This document shows, one piece after another, positions 1 through 11,012 of a stretch of DNA of 64,000 nt. The stretch is from Eleginops maclovinus (lineage: Eukaryota; Chordata; Actinopteri; Perciformes; Eleginopidae). The DNA is taken from the NCBI RefSeq assembly GCF_036324505.1, contig NC_086364.1:14741148-14805147 (forward strand), written 5' to 3'. Under the pieces are notes generated by a model. The model saw only the letters and a program-made list of their open reading frames with translations. It ran no database searches and was not told where the DNA came from. Position numbers and translations under genes: made by a program. The stretch's first letter is position 1, and the number at the start of each line of letters is the position of its first letter.

Positions 1-2806
1 CTCTTTCCTCTGTTATTATTGCAAGTACACGTACATCACTGAGCTGCATTTTAAGCACATGTATGTTTGTGTGTTTCCGCACCTATGGGCATAAATATGC
101 ACATGCATGCGTGGATGTGTTTTTTCTTGTGTGGGAAAATGGGCTGGTAGTGAGCTGGAGCATGAAAGCGATAGTAAACAGAGGCCATTATCAGTGATAA
201 AGCTCCGCTCCTATTATGTGGCTGTTTGACTTGTACGTTTACTGTGAGAAAACCAGAGATAAGGCCCCGAGAGAAAGTATCGGCAATTCAGAAGTACCAA
301 TTTTGGATTAGAGGCACAGAGAAACGTCGGGGGGCAATGTGGTAGTGATGTTTGAAGAGGAAATGAAAGAGGGAGGGAAGGAGAGGAAGACAGGAGGCAC
401 AGAGGGTTGTGGGAATGGAGGTGTTTAGGGACTCCCTGTGGATTGACTCCGACATGGGAACACACAGTCACCCTAACGAAGCGTGGCCACCCCTCGCTGA
501 CTTCATAGGGCTGGGATGGAAGGAGGGAGAGACGGGCATTAGAGAGAAGAAGGGGTACAGGTCCATTTTCTTTATAGATAAAAGAAAAATGGTAAGAATT
601 AAATAAGAATACCCACTTGAAAAGTAGAAAAGAGAAAAGGCCTTCTGATAACAAGTCAGCTTCAGCATTGGTTAAATACTGTACCAAGGCTAGAGAGGTA
701 TTATTATTGTTTGTAAACATTCTCTGATATTCTTAATATTCACATTGAACCTGATTCTGTCCAAGCTTTTAATGGGAACTTGAGATTCTAGCAGAGCAGC
801 CACTTCTCTCCTATATCTGTTGACAGATAAGAAACAAAGTAATTTTCGCCACTTTGGAAGAAGGACTTATTATTTACGGTCTGGTTCAATGAAATGACTG
901 ATACCCATCACCTTGAAAAATAAATGTTCTGTAAAGAGTAGAAAGTCGCAGTCCAATAGCTTCTGACAGCTCTTGCCTGTTAACCAAAAAAATGAAAAGT
1001 TTAGTTTGATGTCCACCTTTACTTTTCAACTTTTGTTTTTAATTAACATTTTCTTAACCTTTTTCTTTTTTACTATAGAAACTATACGTATATTTATAGT
1101 TTATACTATAGTGTTGATGTACTGATGCAGAAAGGATAGAAGGATGGAGGGTAGGTTCACTTTGTTACTCTCAAATTAAAATGTAGACTGCGTTAAAAAA
1201 ATGGGCGGATCCTACAAAAGTCTCTGCTCTTTCTATTGTAGGATCAATCCAAGTTTTACTAAAGATTTTTAAGGATTCCAATGGTCTTTGCCCAAAAAAT
1301 TTGCAAGACACCTTTAGCCCACATGCAGTTAACTAATTCATATTGAATTTTTCTACACCATTTGCACTTGACACACTTTCAGTTGTTTCTTGAATGAAAA
1401 GACTCAAATAAAAACGATACGGTGATTCTTATCATCGTTGTTCCGAAAACATCTGTTAACACAACAAAAGGATGTGAGCTATTAGAACCACAGACTCGTG
1501 GCAGACAGTCTGACAGTGACCCTGAACTTGTGTATGTTTCTTGGAAAATCTTCCACTGTTGTTATACAAATGCCCTGCTCGCACGCAGACACACACTCCC
1601 TCTCTCTGTCACTCCTGTACACAGTAAAAAGCATTGCGTGTCACCATGCCAGTTGCTTAAGATACCCAAGTGAAGTCTATCATTATATTGTCATACTTGG
1701 AGCATTACATCACCAGTCTGTCACTCTCAGTGGATGTAGAGGCAGCGGCGTAGCACTCCTCTAGAATAGCAGCATTACACAAGGTCGTCATCATAAGCCA
1801 ATCACTGGAACTTCCTCTCCACTTCAATGAGCCCGTCTGTGATGTGAAGTGGTCCGATCAGCCGCCGTTCTGTCCTTTTTTTCCTGTCTGCAAAAGAACA
1901 CAGCATGCTGACTGTGGATAAATGGAGAGACTTACAGTATGAAGGAGAAGATTTGTCAGCCTTGCCTGTGTTTGTGCAAGAGTGCCTCTGTGTAAGCCAT
2001 TATTTCCTGTTTGGATTGTTTTCTACAGCCAGCCATACGTTCCCCCATTGAGTTTAAAGCTCATTCAGTTTCCTTAAACCCCCAATCTTCTTACCTCAAA
2101 TCACAAGAGGAGACAGGTGACCGTGACTCTGTAGGGCGGTGTTGGAGGTAGAACTTGATCAACAGGAAATGTATCGGCAGCTATATTGTTATTTGATAAA
2201 TCGTTAGTGTTATTTATTGAGCAAAACCATTCTCTCATTGCGTTGCCTTTTCTACTTTGTCAATGGAATAATAAATTGAATCTGTCACCTTTGGCTTAAA
2301 GGATCAATGATGGGATTTTTTTCCTTTTGTCGACTAAAATGCATCATTTAATAGAAGACATTCAGAGTAGTTTAAGTAGTAATAATCAGTTTGCCTTGAC
2401 TCTGATTATCCATTTGATCATGGATCCATCTTAAAACATATTCCTCAGAGGTTTTAGCTCATTTGACTTTGATAACTACCATTTCATTGTGAAAATGATA
2501 ACCGTTACGGAAAATAAATGAGTGAGTGTGACTGAGTTTGATTCTGCATTTGTTTAGCTGATGTTTTTTCCCCAACTGTTTTCCAAACCTGCAATTAAAG
2601 ACCTGTGGGGAAAAGAAAAACATTGAACTGTTTGCCCTAAACCTGGGTACACTGCCCCATCTAGTGGCACCTTTGTATCACTCCAAACTTCAGACCCTGT
2701 GATATTAATATATTTATATGATATTATATTGTAAATGAATGTTTACTTTTACATCAATGCACTGTTTGTGAGCGTACATTGAAGTCTCTTGACTCTGTGC
2801 TTTCAG
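1..2806 (+). other. coro7: coro7 intron (upstream part)
   Basis: This stretch ends in the acceptor of the first coronin-7 exon in the window (AG at 2805-2806). That exon begins inside a codon (one base completes a codon from an upstream exon), so coding exons must lie to the left. I looked for the preceding propeller exon and saw nothing convincing on either strand; the open frames here are short and resemble no family. It is therefore most likely intron, which is an inference. A small perfect inverted repeat (1208-1217 with 1236-1245) and a CTCF-like motif on the minus strand (2654-2667) are the only structures noted. Confidence 0.7.
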
Positions 2807-5800
2807 GAATGTGATCCCTCTGTACGACGACGACACTGGTCTGCTTGTCCTGGCTGGCACGGTGAGTACAATACCTGTCATTTTGGCATTAGAAAACTTT
2901 GACGAATGGGTCAGATATTTATTATTTATGTCTGAAAGGTTGTGTTTAATCAAGTCACAAATCAGGGTTTCAGCAGTCTGCACTTTGAAGGTCAACTGCA
3001 ATATATATTTTACCTCAGGACGTGAACTGAAATATGTTTCTGATTTACTGTCACTCTGTCATGCTGTGTAGTAAAGTGCATGATATAATGATGTGTTCTC
3101 CTACAGGGAGACACTGCGATGGATTGCTTTGAAGTCACTGCCTCTGAGCCTTTCCTCTCGCAAGGTAAAGCATCAAAAACATTCACACTATTACAGTGTT
3201 CCCTGCAGGTCTAATTCCTCACTTTCTTTCTTTTTTGTACATTTTATTTCTGTAGTGAGCCACTGTCTGACGGACATGTCAACACGAGGAGTTGCCATGG
3301 TACCAAAGCTGGCGTTGGATGTCTTCTCCTGCGAAGTGATGCAAGTGCTCCAGCTAACAGACAGCTGCATCGTGCCAATCAGCTATCAAGTCCCTCGCAA
3401 GGTGTGGAAGCAGAGAAATGACCAGCACATACAGCAGATTGATAACGTGTGGAAGTGATATTCATCTTAGCTTCGGTGCTGCATTGTTTTCCAGCACACA
3501 GGTCAGGAGTTTCATGACGATCTTTACCCAGATACAGTCGGCACAACTCCAGCCATGTCTGCTGAGGAGTGGTGGAAGGGAGGGAACAAGCAGGTAAAGG
3601 AGTGTCACTCTCAACACGCTTATCCTGTCTTTTGTAGGGACGCCTCGAACCATTCCTTACTGTCTATTCCTTTCAATCTCTTCTTTATATCACATTATTT
3701 TTAATCCATTTATCCACAAGGTACATATATGTGTAAGTAAAAGGTTTATATAGCATCTATAACTATGTTTTTTTGGGGGGGGGGGTTTCGAACTAACTAG
3801 TGCATTTTCCCAGCATGGGATCGTTTTACCCTTTATCTTTTTACCTTCTTGTCCTCAGATGGAGAAAGTTAGCCTCAACCCAGACAAACAGCCCAAACAA
3901 AAAGCTCCACCCGCAAAACAGGTGTCGGCAAAGAAGGAGCTGGTCAGTGGGGGGAGCAAGGAGGTAGAAAATGTTTTATTATTACGTTGTCTTACATCTG
4001 ACCATTACTAAAATAATGATATTTGTAGATTACCATGCTCTCAAATTGGGGGTAATCCTCTTTGATGTGACAAGTAAACAGCCCCTCTGCTGTCTTACAG
4101 GACCCGGCACGGGGCTGCTCCACCTCCAGTAGTCCACTGAGCACTCCCAGCAGCAGTGCTGCCCCATCCCGCTCTCCCTCCTCCGGCCTCTCCTCAGGCT
4201 TCCTCCCCAGCCCCAGTCCCAGCCAGAGCACCAAGGCTATCCAGAGCATGATAGGTATAAACTCACACACAGCTGAAAAATCTCATCAATGATATATAAT
4301 GCATTTTAATGTTCATAATAATGTATTTTAAGTGACAAAGCAGTTAATTCAGAATGAACTCTGATTCAGGGCCGAGCTCCAAATTCCGTCACATCCAGGG
4401 TACCATGATGCACCGGAACACGCACATCACCAACCTGCGTGGCCTCAACCTGACCACACCCGGGGAGTCTGACGGCTTCTGTGTCAACAGCCAACGCGTG
4501 GCAGTGCCCCTCGCCATCTCCGGGGGCCAGATCGGCATTTTTGAGGTTGGACACCATATTGTACTTCAACTACTTTAGAAAATGTGACCACTGTCTGCTG
4601 TATGTTTATAAGTGATTTTATGCCTTTTTCTCCCCTCAGCGCTCTCAGCCTGGCAGGATTCCTGACACAGCCCTGCCAACCATCCAAAACTCTGTCAATG
4701 TGGTCGACCTCTCCTGGGACCCCTTCAACACACATCGGCTTGCCGTGGGTAAGTGAATCGATTGATTGTTGATTAAAGAAAGCACTGTACTGTGGTCATT
4801 TCATACATTACAATCCCATAGGATGAAACAATAAATTGAAGTCGCTTGAAGTTGAGGTTCAGTCAGACTGTGGAACATGCATGTGCTGTGTATTGCTGTT
4901 TTGAAGATATTTTTATATCTTTGTTGTTTTACTGCCTGTCGTGATAAGTGTCTGAGTTTGATTGGACATATGTCTCTCTGTCCATGCCAGCGTGTGATGA
5001 TGCAAAGATCCGGGTGTGGCAGGTACCTAAAGGGGGTCTGAAAGAGACCCTGACCGAGCCAGAGGTCATCGTACAAGGTAGGACTTACTGGAATGAGCTT
5101 TATCTATAATAGATTGTTGATTGTCAGGCCAGACACAACAGTCAAAAGATAAGTAGATTGACAGCTGCTGTGACCCATGATAGGCCACACGGAGAAGATT
5201 TACTCCATCAAGTTCCACCCTCTGGCCAGCGGACTCCTGGCGTCTTCATCCTACGATCTCACAGTCAGACTGTGGAACCTGGAGAGCGGAGAACAGGTCA
5301 AACTCCTCACCGGACACCAAGACCAGGTGGGTGACCGAGATTCAAGCCTTGACCTAATCTTTGAAAACCAGACTCAATAAGCAAAAGATAACAGAAGTAA
5401 AGAGTTACTAGATTAACTCTGAGCTTCTCCTTTGTTTTTTCTTGTTTCCTCTTAATTTGTTCAGATCTTTGCGATGGCGTGGAGCCCAGATGGAAAGCTC
5501 CTGGCCACAGTGTGCAAAGATGGGAAAGTTCGCATCTATGACCCTCGCAAGTCCACTGCACCTGTGCAGGTATGTAATACACATTGGAGAGTAAAATAAA
5601 AAGAACATTCAATTAGTGAAAATGGTGGAACACACTTTTACTCCTCAGCTCTGTATTTGCATGTAATTGCTCAGTTTTTGTATTTTGTTCAAAATCACTA
5701 TTTTAAGCCACGTTTCAGATCCATGTTTTTTGGTAAATTACCATTTTTTGGTAATTATTCCAATCTTTTTGAATTGATATTTATTTGTTTATTTCTGTAC

Positions 5801-8492
5801 TCTTCATTAGTGTGGTACTGCTTTGGAAAAACAATAAGGCCTAAAAAATAATCTTAAATGACTAAGAATATAATTTCCAGATAGGAAGCAATGCTGTGGT
5901 AAAGGTTTTGGTGTATCATTAACTCATATAATCTTGAATGTATTCTCTCACACATCTTTTTTAGGAGGGTCCGGGTCCTGAGGGCCACAGGGGAGCTCGT
6001 GCAGTCTGGGTGTGTGAGGGCAAGTACCTCTTGGTGTCAGGATTTGACAGGTACTGAACATGGCAATGTTTTTGTGTTATAAAGCAAACATACATGTATC
6101 ATATATATTTAGACTTCCTCCTGTTGTCCTCCCGCAGTCGCAGTGAGCGAGTCCTCAGCCTGTACTCTGCTGACTCCCTGTCCTCTGGAGCTATAGCCAG
6201 CACCTCTATATCCGTCTCCCCCTCTACACTCATCCCATTCTACGACCCCGACACCAGCGTGGTCATCCTCACTGCAAAAGTAAGCAAACAAAATATAGAT
6301 ACGACGTAAAATCTAAAAACCTAACAGTTAGATGTAACATGTGTGTTTATTTCTTTACAGGGTGATACCAGGGTGCACATTTATGAGATTGTTCCTGAAG
6401 AGCCGTACTTTATGGAGTGCAGCAGTTTTAACTCTCCGGAGCCACACAAGGTGATGAGCTCAACTCTTTATCTTTCATTTTAGTTTGCCGTATTTTATCA
6501 AGATCTGACAGACACAATACATCTGCTTGTGATGGTGACAATACCCTTCTTTAAACCATGCCATGTTTGTGATGCTGCATGTGACGCTAAACTTCACTTC
6601 CTGTTTGCAGGGTTTGGCTTTTCTGCCAAAGACGGAGTGTAATGTGCGTGATGTTGAGATCGCTGTAGGACTGCTGCTCAACAAGACCGCCATAGAGCCG
6701 GTGGCCTTCAGAGTGCCCCGCGTCAAGGTGAGCCAACTACACCACCTAGTGGACTTAATACTGCATACTGTCCCTCCTGGTGGCTGTTTCTTAGAAATGG
6801 TTATTGCTTAAATTATAGGGTATAAATAACTCTATTTATTTCGGTCTCCAGAAAGAGTTTTTCCAGGACGATTTGTACACAGAGACAGCCGTCTGTTGGG
6901 AATCAGCACTGACCGCCTCTGCCTGGCTGTCTGGATCCAACGGCCAACACAAGAAGATCAGCCTAAAGCCTAAAGACATGAAGCCAGGTGTGGACACAGA
7001 CCATATATACAGTATAAAAACCATGTGACCTTGTCTATCAAGTCTCTCTCATGGTTGAAGACCCTTACCCAATGTGTGTTTTTATATCGCAGTGAGTGAG
7101 GCACCCAAAGAAGTTCCAGTTAAGAAATACATGCCCTCATCTTACTACCTGGAGGAGAAGACAGATGAACAGAAGAAAGATGAGGTGAGGATGAGCTGCG
7201 TCTAGTATATCAGTCATCTGTTGTGATATATATTTTCAAAGAAATAAGACTGCATTAAAGACAGAGAATAGAAAGGAAGTGTGTCCGTAGAGGTCAAGAA
7301 TCCACCAGTTTAAGCTCCCAATTTAATAGAAAGTAAACTATAACCAAGCATAAGAAAACATTAAGAAAAATGCAAATCAATATAGGGAATGTATATGTGT
7401 GAAGCTTGTGATAACATTTACTTTGACTTTCCATGTACACCATAATGTCTGAAGGATTACTGGTTAGTTTTTGTTTTACAGAAACAATGAAGGTGGAGAT
7501 TATCCACCTGTTAACCATAAATGATTATATGAATTGTATGAAAACAATATTCTTAGTTATTATTCAAAGAAGCTTTTTTTCCTGACGTGTTTGAACATTG
7601 AAATTGTGTTTGTGCGGCCCAGCTGCTCAGTGCCATGGTGGCTAAGTTGGGGAACAGAGACGACCCGCTGCCACAGGATAACTTCCAGGGGGTCGAAGAC
7701 GAAGAGTGGGTGAGTGGATGTGATGGAAAGAAGGCTCCTCCCTAATGACAGACACTAATTAAACTGCACCTAAACACTCTGTTACCATTGTACCAGTTAC
7801 ATATAATAAGCACCTGAGCACCTTTGAAGGAAAGCTACTAATGTTACTTTCATGAAACTCAGTTTTGCTTATGTAGGTGTTGATTCAACTCGTCATATTT
7901 GGGGATACATTGTTTTATGAAAAAGTTTAAGGTTGTATTTAAGAGTGGATTTATGTTAGTGTTGTCTCCCTTTTTTTAGCACCAGGTCACAACTTCAAAT
8001 GTCCAAAGATTTCTTGAAGTTCAGTTTCTTCAGCAACTAAAAAAACGTTATAATTGATAAATATGGATATTTTTATCGTGATATCATACATTATTAGCCA
8101 ACTATCAAGATTACTAGCAAAATTCTTATACTTCTGGTTTATGGATTGGGTTTTTGGAGAACATTTGAGTAAAAATCAACATGTCAGGCTCTTTCTGGGA
8201 TGGAGCAACAACGTTTTGGAATTAGTTGATTTCCTTTTTTCCCTGTGTTTTAGTTAAAGAAACATGATATCAGTACATGTGATGATATGACAAATGTTGG
8301 CAAAATCCCACTAAAATGTCATCATATCATCCCGATGTGGCTTCACTGAAAACGGTTAGAGGTTTTCTAGTATTAATATCAGCTTAATATCAGACACTCA
8401 GGACCAAATGAGGTATTAATGTTATGCAAATGTGTTGAAGTGTTTAATTCATCTTCGCTAACTGTGGCTGTTGTGTTGTTTAGGATGACTAG
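2807..8492 (+). CDS. coro7: coronin-7, C-terminal two thirds (19 exons)
   Basis: Coronin-7 is the long coronin with two WD40 propellers; in animals it acts at the trans-Golgi in post-Golgi traffic and actin control. Exons: 2807-2861, 3107-3164, 3256-3401, 3495-3593, 3859-3963, 4101-4254, 4370-4545, 4640-4748, 4991-5077, 5184-5326, 5465-5569, 5965-6050, 6138-6279, 6361-6450, 6611-6727, 6852-6987, 7093-7184, 7623-7709, 8484-8492. All junctions are GT-AG and the phases agree throughout, giving about 664 visible residues (human protein about 925). Order: end of propeller 1 with the coronin extension (VPRK, FHDDLYPDT, WWKGGNKQ), a Ser/Pro/Thr-rich linker (exon 4101-4254), then GPSSKFRH and the second propeller (ESDGFC, LASSSYDLTVRLWN, WSPDGKLLATVCKDG, SGFDS, FYDPDTSV), its extension (FFQDDLY) and the acidic tryptophan tail EDEEWDD. 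The double-coronin layout and the tail separate it from short coronins. Propeller 1 is mostly outside the window. Confidence 0.96.
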
Positions 8493-10260
8493 AAGAGACG
8501 CCATCTTGCTTCGGTTCAATCAGAGGCCAACAGCGGAGAGGAGAGAAAAGATCGACTATCGACTTAAGTTGCTATTTGTGTGTTTGTGATGATGCCACCC
8601 ACTTCCTCTGAGCTTAATCAGCTGACACCTCAGCATATTGCACGCACAAATAATACTGTACAATGTGAAAGTATAAACAATATAGGGGGAAAAAAATCAC
8701 AGTAATAATACACGTCTCATTTTATTGTGTGTAACAGTATCTCTTAAAGTTTGGGAAATCAAATGTCACATTGTCTAGTTCGGTGTTCATCCAATCAAAA
8801 TGCATGACATTTGATATGAATATAATTTTCAACTGTAATTCTTAAATAAGTCATTCTGGGATAAAACATTTTTTTGATAATGTTCATGTCACACTACTTT
8901 CCACAGAAATCCCACCTAACAGCATAATGCAATAGTAACCATGAGAAAATAGTCCATTAAATCATATCTTGACGTCTCAAACATATTTTAGTTCTAAGTC
9001 AGCACAAAGATAATTAAATGGATGGCATTCATAGCAATAATACTTCTGCTTTATGTTACCTGGAAACTCATACTGGGTGTACTGGACCAAACATAACTTT
9101 TTGTTGTAGTATGTAGTGTTTGCCATGGTTTAAGCATGAAAATACACTCAGTCAGTTGTGATATTTGTGATCCAGATACCAGGTTGTGTACCGTTGCATA
9201 CAGGGTTGCTAACTGCACATTTACCTCCGCTGTGAACCACTGCTTGCTTTTTTACTGGCCAGTCATATGAGAATGATCACAATGTGTCCTTGAAAGATGT
9301 ATTGTTGTTTATGATATCTAAGAATAAGTGAATCATCAGCCATCTCATTAAAGACAACCCTTGTCTTCCTGTTCGATCAGGTAAACACACACATGGTCAC
9401 TGTAACATGTTCGAGCCTTCAGCAGCAAAAACACACTGAGGATACGACAGGGTCACCAGTGTTCATGTTTGGCCGTGAACTGGAATTTCTTACGACAATA
9501 ATATTGAAATCACCTTTTCTTTCTGTCAGACAATATTAGAATAAAGTGCCATTTTAACAACAAGGTGTTTAGGTTCTTGTACAAGTTGAATGTTTTGCCA
9601 TCTGGTAGTCTTATGATAGTCTTATAAGTAAGGGTTAAAGGTCAAATAAACTGGGAGTTGTTATGCATGTAAGCCAAACCTCCTCTTTGGAGTTTTTTAA
9701 AGGGGCCTTTGTATATTCACAGATGATTACGTTCTTTCTCTTTTTTTGCTTGAAATCATGATCTTTGTTTGTTTTCTGACTGTTCGGGGACATTCCTCAT
9801 TTAAATTAGCTAATTCTCATATCTAATGTTTATTCGTAGTAAGGAATCATGGTGGTGATTAGACATAATAATTCAGTATTAATAACTTACAATGCAGCCA
9901 TAACCAATATCATGTATTTTCCAATCAGGGCTACAGCAATATCTTCAAAAACAACCAGGCTTGAACACACCATTTTATAACCTCTAATGGACTGGAAGAA
10001 AACAATTGTTTCTGCCATGCATGGTCGTGCACATCATGTAGTACAGGTGATCTGCAGGTGATATTGCCATTTGTATGATGTACACTGAAAGTGCTTGTGA
10101 TTCTCGAATGCCATAATTTTAATGTTTGTATTGGATTAACTTGCCTTCCATTGTGTTAAAAAAACAAAACAAAAAAACTTCCTTTTTATACAGTGGGTAA
10201 AGCATTGTGGGTTTTCTGTCTTTTCAATATTGTCTCACAATAAACATTTTGAACCCACTA
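8493..10260 (+). other. coro7: coro7 3' untranslated region
   Basis: After the TAG at 8490-8492 there is about 1.75 kb of AT-rich sequence with no further exon. The first strong AATAAA followed by a plausible end is at 10239-10244. An earlier AATAAA at 9540 could give a shorter form. The UTR extent is inferred from these signals only. Confidence 0.6.
10239..10244 (+). terminator. coro7: poly(A) signal, coro7
   Basis: AATAAA hexamer about 1.75 kb after the coro7 stop codon and about 0.75 kb before the next gene on the same strand. Cleavage would be expected 10-30 nt downstream. Confidence 0.6.
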
Positions 10261-10843
10261 ATTCTTGTCCTTATGTGATTAAGCCACTATGACAATCATA
10301 GTGATTCGATATAATGAGAATGGCTTAAGTCATTTTTGGTGTAAAAATAATATAAATAAAAGCAGAAAAATACACATTGACTAACAAATACTACAGCTAT
10401 ATTGTGCATGAATTTGTATATATGTTCATTTAATGAAACATTGTAAATCAAATTAATATCTGTCTGAGAACAATGAAAATAATCACTCTACTAGCTTTCG
10501 TTGATTTACAGTTTTTGTGTTGATCCGTTATTAAGTTAAAGGAGGTAACCATTAACTAGTATTTATATAAAAGTGTATAAATAAAAACAACAACACAATG
10601 GCATTTGTAGACAATAAGACAAAACTACAATGGTGCAATTCAAAAAGTGCTGGAATATAAGGAGGCTTATTTATACATATTTATAGTTATAAAATATATT
10701 CACACATACATATATTTAAATATGTAATTTAATATGTACGTTATGCCAACACCACACCTATTTTGACTTAGACGTTCGTCACAAACTGGGCTTGTTTGAG
10801 TCTATAGATATAGAGGTTTGAGTTAGTAAAAGTAGCTGCAGAT

Positions 10844-11012
10844 TGACCTCCCTGCCGCTAGAGGTCAGTATTTTAGATGTCGCTGTTCACCGGGTTTAAT
10901 CTTGTGCTCGCGATGCTTCCTTGAACTTTGACCCTTCAATAACCTTCATTGGCGTACATGTGTGATAATAGAAGCCGCACACAGTCCGGAGGACCTCTAT
11001 AATAGAGCAAAA
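10844..11012 (+). promoter_or_regulatory. pam16: pam16 promoter and 5' UTR region
   Basis: No TATA box is visible. Upstream of the ATG at 11013 there is a reverse CCAAT box (ATTGG, 10948-10952), a CTCF-like 14-mer (10855-10868, 12 of 14 positions by eye) and opposed nuclear-receptor half-sites TGACCT (10844-10849) and AGGTCA (10862-10867). This fits a TATA-less housekeeping promoter, as expected for a mitochondrial import gene. The transcription start is not determined. Confidence 0.4.
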
